This document shows, in pieces, positions 33,120-42,191 of a stretch of DNA of 64,000 nt; the first letter of the stretch is position 1, and each line of letters starts with the position of its first letter. The position numbers and the translations under genes were made by a program. The stretch covers positions 28,311 to 92,310 of the forward strand of contig CALUYT010000032.1 in assembly GCA_944325085.1 (NCBI GenBank). The letters are read 5' to 3'. The notes under the pieces are model-generated. The model was not told the origin of the DNA, searched no databases, and saw nothing but the letters and a program-made list of their open reading frames with translations. This DNA is from Candidatus Gastranaerophilales bacterium. GTDB taxonomy: Bacteria; Cyanobacteriota; Vampirovibrionia; Gastranaerophilales; Gastranaerophilaceae.

Positions 33120-33278
33120 CTACATAAGTCCTAGAACCTTTTTATACCAAGAAAATGATTCTAATTCTGTACCATTAAATGTTGTTTTAGTACATTGACT
33201 TTTCAAATAATTTTCAAATTCATCATTGAATTTGGACTTAACTTTTTGTGTTTCCTTTTCTGAAATTGATGTTGACAT
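33120..33278 (-). CDS. 52-residue small protein
   Basis: An ATG at 33278 with AGGAG nine bases upstream opens 52 codons ending TAG. The product is hydrophilic and helical at first (TSISEKETQKVKSKFNDEFE), then NYLKSQCTKTTFNGTELESF and an aromatic/basic end (SWYKKVLGLM). Base use resembles real genes here. A terminator lies 31 bases downstream. No homologue recognised. The good start site plus terminator make a real gene likely despite its size. Confidence 0.55.
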   Translation of the reverse strand: MSTSISEKETQKVKSKFNDEFENYLKSQCTKTTFNGTELESFSWYKKVLGLM

Positions 33279-33485
33279 AGAACCTACTCCTTTTACACTT
33301 TAAAAATTTAGAACCCCATTCTATTATAACACATTTTGCATGCATTTTCTAGCTATAAAACAATGTTGGAAAAAATTTTGTTATTATAAAAGAAAATTCA
33401 TTGTAAAAAATTGTGAAGAAGTTTTGTTTTTATAAACTTTTATTTTTTAAACAAAAATTTTGTTAAAATTTTAGCATTTTTGTGG

Positions 33486-33491
33486 TAAAAT
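33486..33491 (+). promoter_or_regulatory. -10 element six bases before acsE ATG
   Basis: TAAAAT, then six T residues, then ATG at 33498. No ribosome-binding site; no clear -35. Confidence 0.45.
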
Positions 33492-33497
33492 TTTTTT

Positions 33498-34409
33498 ATG
33501 ATATTAATTGGCGAAAACATACATATTATCTCAAAATCGGTCAGAGAAGCTCTCGAAAATAGAGATGAAAATTTTGTTAAAAATTTGATAAAAATTCAGG
33601 AAAATTTGAACTGCGTAGATTTAAATATCGGTCCCAGCCGAGGCAAACTTGACAATATATTTCAATGGCTAATTCCACTAGTAAAGAATCAAAATATTTC
33701 ACTTGATTCAACAAATGCAGATGCCATTGAACAAGGTTTAAAACTTATACAAAATCCTGAAAATTGTTTTATAAACAGTACATCAAAAGATGAAGAAAAA
33801 TTAGAAAAACTAACAGACTTGGCAGTAAAATACCAATGTAATCTTATCGCACTGTCTTTGTCAAAAGAAACAGGAATTCCAAAAACATCCGATGGTCGAA
33901 TGGAAATAATCTTTGAAATATATGAAAAATGTATGGAAAAAGGAATTGACAGTAACAAGATTTTCTTTGACCCATTGATTTTACCGCTCAATGTTGACCA
34001 ATCACAAGCTTTAGAAGCTCTAAATACAATTCAAATAGTAAAAGAAAGTTTTGACCCGCAAGTTAATACTATTATAGGATTATCAAACATTTCAAACGGA
34101 TTACCTAAAGACATCAAACAACTCGTTAATAGAGTATATTTAGTACTAGCATTTGGCGCAGGTTTAGACGCTGCAATTATAGATGCAAAAGATACGGAAC
34201 TTGTAAGAATCATAAAAATGCTAGAAACAAATTCTCCAAATGATAGCACTGACAATTTGTATATAAATTTAGCAAATATGATAAAAAACTTTGAAGATTT
34301 AACAGAAATAAAATTTGACAAAAATTCAATTGATGAGCAAAATATAATTAAAACAGCCACAATTTTATTGAATAAAAAAATATACTCTGACAGCTTTACA
34401 CAGGTATAA
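33498..34409 (+). CDS. acsE: Methyltetrahydrofolate:corrinoid methyltransferase (AcsE-like)
   Basis: 303 residues, slightly longer than Moorella AcsE because of an insert near residue 250. The barrel carries all blocks of that family: VDLNIGP, LDSTNADAIEQGL, FINSTS, TGIPKTSDGR, FFDPLILPLNVDQ, GLSNIS and AFGAGLDAAIIDA, ending ILLNKKIYSDSF. The folate-binding Asp and Asn residues in LDSTN, NST, DPL and LSN are kept. AcsE moves the methyl group of methyl-THF to the corrinoid iron-sulfur protein of the Wood-Ljungdahl pathway. No CODH/ACS subunits lie in the window; see the MetE-like operon at 20.3-23.0 kb. Confidence 0.88.
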   Translation: MILIGENIHIISKSVREALENRDENFVKNLIKIQENLNCVDLNIGPSRGKLDNIFQWLIPLVKNQNISLDSTNADAIEQGLKLIQNPENCFINSTSKDEEKLEKLTDLAVKYQCNLIALSLSKETGIPKTSDGRMEIIFEIYEKCMEKGIDSNKIFFDPLILPLNVDQSQALEALNTIQIVKESFDPQVNTIIGLSNISNGLPKDIKQLVNRVYLVLAFGAGLDAAIIDAKDTELVRIIKMLETNSPNDSTDNLYINLANMIKNFEDLTEIKFDKNSIDEQNIIKTATILLNKKIYSDSFTQV

Positions 34410-34452
34410 GTTTTATGGTAGAATTCAAATAAACAAATTGAGGAGTAAAAAA

Positions 34453-36540
34453 ATTAGAAAGCATTTATTAACAACTATTTTGGTTTCAACTTTAATATTT
34501 AGTGCAGTACCTTCTACACTTGCATTATCTCCTGAAGCAAGTGCATTATATCAAGAAGCATGCAGTGCTGAACATCAACAAGATTTAAAAGAAGCTATTG
34601 AAAAACTTGAACAAGCTATAAAAGTTTCCGGTGGAGATGTAATGATTTATACAAAACTTGCCGGATTATACTCTGAAATCGATAACAATGAAAAAGCTCT
34701 AGAAACATACAAAAAAGTTATCGAAATGAAACCTGATGACGCATTTATATATATCAGTATTGGTAGTATTTATGAAACTCAAGGAAAATACAATGACGCA
34801 TTAAAAGCTTACGAAAAAGCTTTAGATATTTATCCTGAATATAAATACAATTATTTCAACATTGCAAATGTACAATATCAATTACACGATTATAAAAATG
34901 CAATAAAAAGTTATAATACATTTTTAGAAACATACTCTCAACACAATGAATCAAGAGAAAATCTTGCAGCTTCATATTTAGCAATCAAAGATTATGATGA
35001 TGCTGCAAAACAATATAAAACAATATATGACAAAAACCCTGAATCATTTAAAAATTTTTCACAATACGGTATAGCTTTATTAAACGCAAATGAACCTGAA
35101 AAAGCAGCTGAAATGCTTGAAAAAGCAATAGCAAATGACCCTGAAAATAATTCTGCACATTTAGGTCTTGCGCAAGCTTATCAAGATTTAGGTAAAAATG
35201 ACTTATCATATGAACAATACCAAATTGTTTTAGCAAAAGTGCCAAATCTAAATACCGTAAGACTTGATTACGCAAACTTACTTGCTGATATGAGCAAAAA
35301 TACAGAAGCCATATCACAATATAATATGTATATCAAAGCTTTTCCAAACGACATAAACGGCTACAAAAACATTGCAGAAGTTTATAAACAACTTGGAAAC
35401 TATGACAAAGCACTTGAAAATTATCTTATTGCAGAAACAAAAGATAATAATGATATAGAACTAAAGAAAAATATAGCTCTTTGCTACCATAATAAAAAAG
35501 ATTATACAAACGCTTTGAAATATTATAATACAATTTTAGCATCACAACCTGACGATTATAATATCAAAGTTAACAAAGCAATAGCATTACATGCGTTGAA
35601 AAAATATAGTGAAGCTATCAGTTTGTATGACGAACTTTTACCAATAAAAAATGATAAAACCATAAAAGAAAATCTAAATACTGCACTAGTAGCAAGAGGT
35701 CATGAACTTATAGAGCAAAATAATTATGGCAGTGCTATAGAAGATTTTAAAACAGCAATAAAAGGCGGATATACTGACGGCTATGTATATTATGGATTAG
35801 CAAAAGCATATAGAGCAACAGGTGATAATACAAAAGCTTCTGAAAATTATGAAAAAGCAATATCCATAGATCCTGAAAAAACAGTATATTCCGCAGAATA
35901 TAGTGAATTTATTTCATCACTATACAAACCACAAGTTACAGTTCAACAAACACAAAACGGCAAAGAAGAACTACCATCAATTAATTTAACAATAGATGAG
36001 GTAGAAAAAACTCCAGCAACTACAAATGAAGTTAAAACACAAGCCAAAACAGAAACTTCATCAGTAATTGCAAAACAAAATGAGGAATTAATCCTTGCCG
36101 GAGATAAAAATTATAAAACTAATAAATATGATGCTGCTGTACAAAACTATCAAGAAGCACTTCAGTTAATTCCAAACGATGCAGTTACATTGTTGAAACT
36201 TGGAAACATTTATAAGTTAAAAAATGATAATACAAAAGCAGTTAATTATTACCAAAAAGCAATCATTGTAAACCCTGATTATACAGACGGTTGGTTTAAT
36301 TTAGGACTTGCGTACGCAAATGAAAATAATTTAATAGAATCACAAAAAAGCTTTGAAAAAGTAATTTCGCTTGATTCTGATTATAATAGCGGATATGCAT
36401 ACTATGCATTAGGTTTAGCTCTTGAACAACAAGGCAAAACCGATGATGCTATTAAAAATTACAAATTATTCACAAAGCACAATGATGATAAGAATTTAAT
36501 TAACACTGTTCAAGCAAAAATTAAACAGTTACAAAAATAA
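34453..36540 (+). CDS. Secreted TPR-repeat protein (possible ATT start)
   Basis: About 695 residues. A signal peptide (HLLTTILVSTLIFSAVPSTLA) precedes more than a dozen 34-residue TPR repeats, e.g. NEKALETYKKVIEMKPDDAF. They are split by a Thr/Glu/Lys linker at about 495-545. TPR proteins are protein-binding scaffolds in the periplasm or on the envelope. The frame opens at 34438 with TTG, but AGGAG (34441-34445) lies after it and points to the ATT codon at 34453 as the initiator. The lipoprotein gene follows with a TAATG overlap. Confidence 0.8.
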   Translation: MRKHLLTTILVSTLIFSAVPSTLALSPEASALYQEACSAEHQQDLKEAIEKLEQAIKVSGGDVMIYTKLAGLYSEIDNNEKALETYKKVIEMKPDDAFIYISIGSIYETQGKYNDALKAYEKALDIYPEYKYNYFNIANVQYQLHDYKNAIKSYNTFLETYSQHNESRENLAASYLAIKDYDDAAKQYKTIYDKNPESFKNFSQYGIALLNANEPEKAAEMLEKAIANDPENNSAHLGLAQAYQDLGKNDLSYEQYQIVLAKVPNLNTVRLDYANLLADMSKNTEAISQYNMYIKAFPNDINGYKNIAEVYKQLGNYDKALENYLIAETKDNNDIELKKNIALCYHNKKDYTNALKYYNTILASQPDDYNIKVNKAIALHALKKYSEAISLYDELLPIKNDKTIKENLNTALVARGHELIEQNNYGSAIEDFKTAIKGGYTDGYVYYGLAKAYRATGDNTKASENYEKAISIDPEKTVYSAEYSEFISSLYKPQVTVQQTQNGKEELPSINLTIDEVEKTPATTNEVKTQAKTETSSVIAKQNEELILAGDKNYKTNKYDAAVQNYQEALQLIPNDAVTLLKLGNIYKLKNDNTKAVNYYQKAIIVNPDYTDGWFNLGLAYANENNLIESQKSFEKVISLDSDYNSGYAYYALGLALEQQGKTDDAIKNYKLFTKHNDDKNLINTVQAKIKQLQK

Positions 36541-36962
36541 TGAAAAAAAATTTTTTAATTTTAATAATAACAATATTTCTTGCCATTTTTACGAGTGCAT
36601 GTGACAACGAAAAATCCGTTATATTATTTAATAAATATCGGTTTACTTCGGAAACTATAAATTCTAATAGTAACACTAACCTCTTTAAGCCTGGGGACAA
36701 GATTTTTTACCTCATTACACTCCCTCAACCGGTTCAATCAAAATTATTAATGATTCAAATAGTAAAAGTAGGTGGTGGATCAGCCGAAAGATTAGGATAT
36801 GAGTTAGTTTGGGGGAAAACCGTAAAAATCCGTGATGAACAAATATATTATTATACAAATTATATTGTCTTAAACCAACCTGGCGCATATATAATGAAAG
36901 TTTACTCTAGGGATAACCCAACAAAAATTTTGACATCAGCATATTTTTATGTAAGAAATTAA
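36540..36962 (+). CDS. Lipoprotein of unknown function
   Basis: 140 residues. MKKNFLILIITIFLAIFTSAC is a lipoprotein signal with lipobox TSAC, giving an outer- or inner-membrane-anchored protein. The mature part (about 120 residues) looks all-beta, with GDKIFYLITLPQPVQSKLLM and GAYIMKVYSRDNP, like an immunoglobulin-type sandwich. The start overlaps the TPR gene's stop (TAATG), so it is translationally coupled and probably works with that TPR protein. Confidence 0.75.
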   Translation: MKKNFLILIITIFLAIFTSACDNEKSVILFNKYRFTSETINSNSNTNLFKPGDKIFYLITLPQPVQSKLLMIQIVKVGGGSAERLGYELVWGKTVKIRDEQIYYYTNYIVLNQPGAYIMKVYSRDNPTKILTSAYFYVRN

Positions 36963-36984
36963 TCTGTAAATAAAGGGAATAATT

Positions 36985-37383
36985 ATGATAAAAGATAAAG
37001 CAGTAGAATATTTTAAAAATGGATATTCATGTTCTGAATCTGTAGTTCAAGCTTTTATAGATGAAGGTTTATGCGATCCAAGTTTACTGCCATGTTCATC
37101 AACATTTTGTGGTGGAATGTCATCAGGTTGTGCCTGCGGAGCAGTAACAGCATCTCAAATAGTTCTTGGATATCATTTCGGACGTAATAATAAATTCGGA
37201 AACGAGATATTAGCAAGAGAAAAAGCTGCATATATGGTATCTGAATTTAAAAAACGTAATAAAGTTACTTGCTGCAAAGTTCTTAATGCAGGACTTGAAG
37301 GAATGGCTAAAAAAGAACATTGCTCAAAATTTGTTTCAGATGCTTGTGATATTCTTGAAAGTATGATGAAGGTAAAAGTATAA
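36985..37383 (+). CDS. C_GCAxxG_C_C family redox protein
   Basis: 132 residues of the cysteine-rich family named for its motif: SGCACGAVTA here, with further conserved cysteines in YSCSES, CGGMS, VTCCKVL and KEHCSKFV. The function is unknown; members are common in anaerobes and often lie by redox or metal genes. AAAGGG precedes the ATG. Its stop overlaps the crcB start (TAATG), so the two are coupled. Confidence 0.85.
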   Translation: MIKDKAVEYFKNGYSCSESVVQAFIDEGLCDPSLLPCSSTFCGGMSSGCACGAVTASQIVLGYHFGRNNKFGNEILAREKAAYMVSEFKKRNKVTCCKVLNAGLEGMAKKEHCSKFVSDACDILESMMKVKV

Positions 37384-37757
37384 TGCTTAACATTACTGCA
37401 GTTTTTTTTGGAGGAGGAATTGGTGCTGTCCTAAGATTCTTAACAGGACTTATTTTAGTACATAAAATAAGAACCAATTTACCTGTGGCTACATTTTTAG
37501 TAAACATTACAGGTTGTTTATTAATTGGCTTTTTGTATGTATTATTCACAGAAAAATTAGAAATTTCTCCAATAGTAAGATACGCATTAATTGCAGGATT
37601 ATGTGGAGGTTTTACAACTTTTAGTACATTTTCTTTAGAAATTTTTGAAATGATACAACATAACCAATATTTAACAGCTTTATTATACATAGTAGCAAGC
37701 ATAGTTATAGGATTACTAAGCGTGTATTTAGGAGGATATTTTGCAAAACTTTTATAA
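37383..37757 (+). CDS. crcB: Fluoride channel CrcB/Fluc
   Basis: 124 residues with four transmembrane helices. The family blocks are GGGIGAVLRF, VATFLVNITGCLLIGFL (the Asn of the pore) and GLCGGFTTFSTFSLE (Phe box with Na+ site). It exports fluoride as a dual-topology dimer. A fluoride riboswitch was looked for upstream and not seen. It is in a coupled chain: the C_GCAxxG gene before (TAATG) and the endonuclease IV-like gene after (17-base overlap). Confidence 0.93.
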   Translation: MLNITAVFFGGGIGAVLRFLTGLILVHKIRTNLPVATFLVNITGCLLIGFLYVLFTEKLEISPIVRYALIAGLCGGFTTFSTFSLEIFEMIQHNQYLTALLYIVASIVIGLLSVYLGGYFAKLL

Positions 37758-38589
37758 ACCAGAAAAATTAAACTTTTTAACAGCCGGAATGCCTTTATCA
37801 ACAGGTAAAGGAGGATATCCAAAAGCCATCGAAATATTAAAAGAAATGAATTTAGATGGTATGGAAGTTGAATTTGTACATGGCGTTAGAATGTCAGATG
37901 ATACAAGACAATTCCTCAAAAATACTTCTAAAGAAAATAATCTTATATTAACCGCTCACGGACCTTTTTATATAAATTTAAATTCAAAAGAAGAAGAAAA
38001 AATTGAAGCAAGTGTCCAAAGAATTATTGAAACAGCACAAGCAGCATCTGATTTTGGAGGCTACAGTATAACATATCATGCAGCTTTTTATATGGGCCTA
38101 GACAAAGAAACTGTTTATAACCAAGTTCGCACTCAAACTCAAAAAATTATTGACGTAATAGATAAAAATAATCTAAAAGTTTGGATAAGACCTGAAACAA
38201 CAGGAAAAGCAACTCAATGGGGAGATTATGAAGAAATAATCAGACTTTCAAAAGAATTTGAACAAGTTTTGCCTTGTATTGATTTTTCACATATTCATGC
38301 CAGAACAGCAGGCGAATACAACACATATGATGAATTTTGTAAAATCTTAGAAAGAATAGGAACAGAACTTGGCGAATTTGCGCTAAATAATTTCCATGCA
38401 CACTTAGCAGGTATTGAATATACTCAAAAAGGTGAAAAATGTCATTTAATCTTGGAAGAATCTGATATGAACTATAAAGACTTATTAAAAGCTCTTAAAG
38501 AATTTCACGTAAAAGGTGCACTTGTATGTGAAAGTCCTAATATAGAAACAGATACAAAAATTCTAAAAGATTATTATATGAGCCTTTAA
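37741..38589 (+). CDS. Endonuclease IV-like TIM-barrel protein (archaeal type)
   Basis: 282 residues from a TTG with AGGAGG five bases upstream. Metal-binding blocks of AP endonuclease IV are visible: LTAHGPFYINL, SITYHAAFYMG, RPETTGKATQWG, CIDFSHIHAR and NFHAHLAGI, with Glu in LVCESPNIE. The beginning, TAGMPLSTGKGG and DGMEVEFVHGVRMSDD, reads more like the archaeal Nfo-like homologues than E. coli Nfo. It should repair abasic sites with Zn2+, or act as a sugar-phosphate isomerase of the same fold. Confidence 0.75.
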   Translation: MQNFYKPEKLNFLTAGMPLSTGKGGYPKAIEILKEMNLDGMEVEFVHGVRMSDDTRQFLKNTSKENNLILTAHGPFYINLNSKEEEKIEASVQRIIETAQAASDFGGYSITYHAAFYMGLDKETVYNQVRTQTQKIIDVIDKNNLKVWIRPETTGKATQWGDYEEIIRLSKEFEQVLPCIDFSHIHARTAGEYNTYDEFCKILERIGTELGEFALNNFHAHLAGIEYTQKGEKCHLILEESDMNYKDLLKALKEFHVKGALVCESPNIETDTKILKDYYMSL

Positions 38590-38669
38590 CGTATTATTTT
38601 AAATAAATACATTTGTAATATAAAAATATGAAATTTATTTCAAAATTTTTCTAAACTAAATGTTAATGA

Positions 38670-38675
38670 TACAAT
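38670..38675 (+). promoter_or_regulatory. -10 element six bases before dnaG ATG
   Basis: TACAAT, then TTTATT, then ATG at 38682. No ribosome-binding site in front of dnaG; the -35 is weak. Confidence 0.5.
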
Positions 38676-38681
38676 TTTATT

Positions 38682-40571
38682 ATGGCAGGCACGTGGGAAG
38701 AATTAGTACAACAAATAAAAGAACGTTTAGATATTGTAGAAGTAGTATCTGAACAAGTTATATTGAAAAAAAGAGGAAATAACTATTGGGGATTATGTCC
38801 TTTCCATAAGGACAAAAATCCATCATTTTGTGTTACCCCACATTTAGGAATTTATAAATGCTTCAGCTGTGGAGAAGCAGGTGATGCATTAAAATTCATA
38901 ATGAAAACAAAAAACATTGAATTTAAAGACCTAATCATAGAACTCGCAGATAAATTTGGATTTGAAGTTCCAAAATCACACAACAGCAATAATTCATCAC
39001 TAAGAGATACAAAAGAACAAATGGCAACCGCAACAATGGTTGCTGCAGAATTTTATCATGATTTATTAATAAGAGAAAAAGATTCAAATGCACAAATAGC
39101 CCTAAAATATCTGACAAAAAGAGGAATAGGGGCAGATATTATAAAAAAATTCCATATAGGAGTTGCACCAAAATCCTACACAACATTATATGATGAATTA
39201 AGAAAAGATTTTTCAAATGAGATCTTGGAAAAATCAGGATTGATATTAAAAAGTGAAAAAGGCGGATATATAGACAGATTTAGAAATAGAGTTATTATCC
39301 CAATACAAAATGAAAACGGAGATTTTGTAGCCTTTGGAGCAAGAGCATTAGAAAAAGACCAAAATCCAAAGTATTTAAATTCCTCAGACTCATTGATATA
39401 CAACAAAAGTAAAATTCTATATGGCTTATATACAGCAAAAGAAGCTATAAAAAAAGAAGATTCCGTAATATTAATGGAAGGATATTTTGATGTTATCTCA
39501 TCACAAGCACACGGCATAGAAAATTGCGTTGCATCTTGCGGAACATCATTAACCGCGGAACACGTAAAACTTTTATCCAGATATACAAAATCCAGAAGAA
39601 TATACTTATCTTTTGATACAGACTCAGCAGGTCAAAAAGCCACAGCCAGAGGTGCTCAAATAATAAAAGATGTATTTGCCGGCTTAGGAGATATAAAACA
39701 ATTTGATGAAAGCTATGTTTCTTCAGATAAAGACAGATATGCTTGTGAAATAAGAGTAATTGCACCACCTGAAGGAAAAGATCCTGATGAATTTGTCAGA
39801 TCGGTTGGAGCAGATGCATACAAAATGTATATGGAAAATGCACCATTATTTATTGATTTCCAATTAAACAGCATTTTACAAAACAAAGATAAATACACAA
39901 CACCACAAGAAAAAGCTCAATTTATCAAACAACTTATACCAATACTTTCAGAAATTAAAAACCGTATAATCAGATCTGAATATATTGATATGGTAGCCCA
40001 AATTCTTTCAATAAATCCTGACGCAATACGCAGTGAAATTAGGGTTTTTGAACGAGCAAACGCTCCTCAAGTTGAAAGAATTGTTAAAAATGTAACAAAA
40101 AATGACTCAATTTTGCAAAAAGCGCAAAAAAATTTATTGAGTGTTTTTCTTGTATCCGATAGTAATTTCACATTTACTCAAATCAATGAAATGATAGGCG
40201 ATACTACATTTGATGATGAAATATTAATAAATGTAAAATCTACAATTGACAAATTAATATATACCGTAAATAATGTGAAAGAATTAATCGAACATTTATA
40301 TACTGAATTTGTTGATAACGCAGAAGCTCAAAGCCTTCTACCTGAATTAATCGCAATTTCAGAAGTTTATAAAGGTCTAAGTGATGAAGATTTTAAAAGT
40401 GTGATACAAGAAACCATAAATAAAATTAATCATTGCAGACAAATTAAAGAAACTGAACGTATTAAAAATTTATATAAAGGGATTGACGATGACGATCCCG
40501 AAGCCCTTAAAATACAAATACAACTAAGAGATAAAATAAAGAAAAACAGACAAAAATCGGAGAAAATTTAG
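38682..40571 (+). CDS. dnaG: DNA primase DnaG
   Basis: 629 residues. N-terminal zinc-binding domain CPFHKDKNPSF and CFSCGEAGD (CHC2 type). The TOPRIM core has VILMEGYFDVIS and YLSFDTDSAGQKA with catalytic acidic residues, and a C-terminal helicase-binding region of about 180 residues. It makes RNA primers at the fork. There is no ribosome-binding site. Its stop is directly followed by the ATG of rpoD (no gap), the classic primase-sigma pair of the macromolecular synthesis operon, here without rpsU. Confidence 0.96.
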   Translation: MAGTWEELVQQIKERLDIVEVVSEQVILKKRGNNYWGLCPFHKDKNPSFCVTPHLGIYKCFSCGEAGDALKFIMKTKNIEFKDLIIELADKFGFEVPKSHNSNNSSLRDTKEQMATATMVAAEFYHDLLIREKDSNAQIALKYLTKRGIGADIIKKFHIGVAPKSYTTLYDELRKDFSNEILEKSGLILKSEKGGYIDRFRNRVIIPIQNENGDFVAFGARALEKDQNPKYLNSSDSLIYNKSKILYGLYTAKEAIKKEDSVILMEGYFDVISSQAHGIENCVASCGTSLTAEHVKLLSRYTKSRRIYLSFDTDSAGQKATARGAQIIKDVFAGLGDIKQFDESYVSSDKDRYACEIRVIAPPEGKDPDEFVRSVGADAYKMYMENAPLFIDFQLNSILQNKDKYTTPQEKAQFIKQLIPILSEIKNRIIRSEYIDMVAQILSINPDAIRSEIRVFERANAPQVERIVKNVTKNDSILQKAQKNLLSVFLVSDSNFTFTQINEMIGDTTFDDEILINVKSTIDKLIYTVNNVKELIEHLYTEFVDNAEAQSLLPELIAISEVYKGLSDEDFKSVIQETINKINHCRQIKETERIKNLYKGIDDDDPEALKIQIQLRDKIKKNRQKSEKI

Positions 40572-41669
40572 ATGACAAAAAAAAGACAATCAAGCTCCTC
40601 AATCGTCAGTGTAATGGAAGATGAAACATTAGATTTGCAAGATATTAGCGAGGATTCAGTTTTAGATGCTGAAAATGATGCTATTAATTATATGAATGTT
40701 GATATTTCAACCGATAATATTGAGGATATCGTTACATCAAAAATGGGTGACAAAGTCAATCCGGAAGATATATATATGCTTCACAATGTTGATGAACCTG
40801 ATCCGAACGATCTGGAACTGCCAAAAAATGTTGCGATTGACGACCCTGTAAGATTATATTTACGAGAAATTGGCAGAATTAAATTATTATCAGCTAATGA
40901 AGAAATCGAATTAGCAAGAAAAATATTAGAAGGTGGCACACCTGGTGCAATTGCAAAAAGAAAATTAGTTCAAGCTAACTTACGTTTAGTTGTTAGTATT
41001 GCAAAAAAATATGTTGGTCGCGGAATGTTATTCTTAGACTTAATTCAAGAAGGTAACTTAGGTTTAATCAGAGCTGCAGAAAAATTTGATCACGAAAGAG
41101 GTTTTAAATTTTCAACATATGCAACTTGGTGGATTAGACAAGCTATTACAAGAGCAATCGCAGACCAAGCAAGAACAATTAGAATACCAGTTCACATGGT
41201 AGAAACTATTAACAAATTGAAAAAAGTTACAAGAAAATTAGCTCAAGATTTATCTAGAAAACCAACCGAAGATGAATTAGCAGCAGAAATGAACGTTTCA
41301 ATTCCTAAACTTCGTGAAATTATTAAAATTGCACAAGAACCTCTTTCTTTAGAAACCCCTATCGGTAAAGAAGAAGATTCTCGTTTAGGCGATTTTATTG
41401 AAGATAAAGAAGCAGATGCTCCTGTTAAGATGGTAGCTTCCGAATTATTAAAAGAAGACTTGGCAGAAGTTCTATGCACATTATCACCTCGTGAAAGAGA
41501 TGTATTAAGATTACGTTTTGGTATGGACGATGGACGCCAAAGAACATTAGAAGAAGTTGGTCAGTTATTTGGTGTTACTCGTGAACGTATCAGACAAATT
41601 GAAGCTAAAGCTTTAAGAAAATTACGTCATCCAAATCGTAAAAAACGCCTAGAAGAATATGTTGAGTAA
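40572..41669 (+). CDS. rpoD: Primary sigma factor RpoD/SigA
   Basis: 365 residues. Region 1.2 ([19 protein letters not shown]), region 2 with the -10 recognising [20 protein letters not shown] and [14 protein letters not shown], region 3, and region 4 with [21 protein letters not shown]. The acidic Asp/Glu-rich N-terminus (about 85 residues) is a short region 1.1. It directs the main RNA polymerase to TTGACA/TATAAT promoters such as 5533-5561. GGAG lies before the ATG, inside dnaG. Confidence 0.97.
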   Translation: MTKKRQSSSSIVSVMEDETLDLQDISEDSVLDAENDAINYMNVDISTDNIEDIVTSKMGDKVNPEDIYMLHNVDEPDPNDLELPKNVAIDDPVRLYLREIGRIKLLSANEEIELARKILEGGTPGAIAKRKLVQANLRLVVSIAKKYVGRGMLFLDLIQEGNLGLIRAAEKFDHERGFKFSTYATWWIRQAITRAIADQARTIRIPVHMVETINKLKKVTRKLAQDLSRKPTEDELAAEMNVSIPKLREIIKIAQEPLSLETPIGKEEDSRLGDFIEDKEADAPVKMVASELLKEDLAEVLCTLSPRERDVLRLRFGMDDGRQRTLEEVGQLFGVTRERIRQIEAKALRKLRHPNRKKRLEEYVE

Positions 41670-41690
41670 ACTTAAAATAAATAGATAAAT

Positions 41691-41718
41691 AAAAAAGCCT
41701 GTAATAACAGGCTTTTTT
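41691..41718 (+). terminator. Intrinsic terminator after rpoD
   Basis: AAAAAAGCCTGT / ACAGGCTTTTTT with an AATA loop, 22 bases past the stop. Confidence 0.9.
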
Positions 41719-41819
41719 ATTGTTTAAACACCTGCTCAACCAAACATATGATTTTCTAAAGTTTTTTATTATCTGTCCGATATAACAAAAAGTTCATTTA
41801 TAAGTTAAAAGAGGTCATT

Positions 41820-42188
41820 ATGTTTAATTCTGTAAACAATCCTTTTGGTAAAAGAATAGAATCTGCAGTGTCAACAGGACAAGAAAAAAGACAAAATCAA
41901 CAAGAACAACAAAAAGATGAAGAAAAAAGATATCTTGAAAATGATGAAAAAGATGAAGTAAAAATTGGTGGATTACCAATATTAACAGAAGAAGAAATTT
42001 TGTATATGACAAAAAATTATATACAAAAATTGATTTCTGAAAACGAAGATAACCCAAAAACTATAGAAAAATTAAACAAATTTCTATCAAAATTTGATGT
42101 CAAAAAATTTATGAAACAAAATCCAAATATGACCAGTGCAGACTTCCACATGGTAATGTATAATGAAACTGCAAGTTTGATAAGTTAA
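41820..42188 (+). CDS. Small charged unknown protein
   Basis: 122 residues, very rich in Gln, Glu, Lys and Asp in the first half (EKRQNQQEQQKDEEKRYLEN), which is likely a coil. The second half is helical (LTEEEILYMTKNYIQKLISE, NPKTIEKLNKFLSKFDVKKF). No signal peptide or membrane segment and no family recognised. AGAGG precedes the ATG. It converges on the prepilin gene with a 3-base gap. Confidence 0.6.
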   Translation: MFNSVNNPFGKRIESAVSTGQEKRQNQQEQQKDEEKRYLENDEKDEVKIGGLPILTEEEILYMTKNYIQKLISENEDNPKTIEKLNKFLSKFDVKKFMKQNPNMTSADFHMVMYNETASLIS

Positions 42189-42191
42189 GAA

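Larger units (their letters stand above)
32914..33497. other. Long intergenic region around a 52-residue small ORF
   Basis: About 580 bases, AT-rich. It holds the small ORF 33120-33278 with its terminator and the promoter of acsE near 33486. Bases 32990-33035 can fold (TTGAAT / ATTCAA and AACAATT / AATTGTT). No other coding or RNA feature recognised. Confidence 0.4.

Noticed and set aside
36930..37400. Fluoride riboswitch before crcB
   Set aside because: The conserved GG-C-GATGG-type start and pseudoknot were not found, and crcB is translated from a coupled overlap.
41776..41786. TGTCCGATA shared with the region before the 4068 gene
   Set aside because: Only nine bases, in opposite orientation with respect to the genes, with no further similarity; likely chance.
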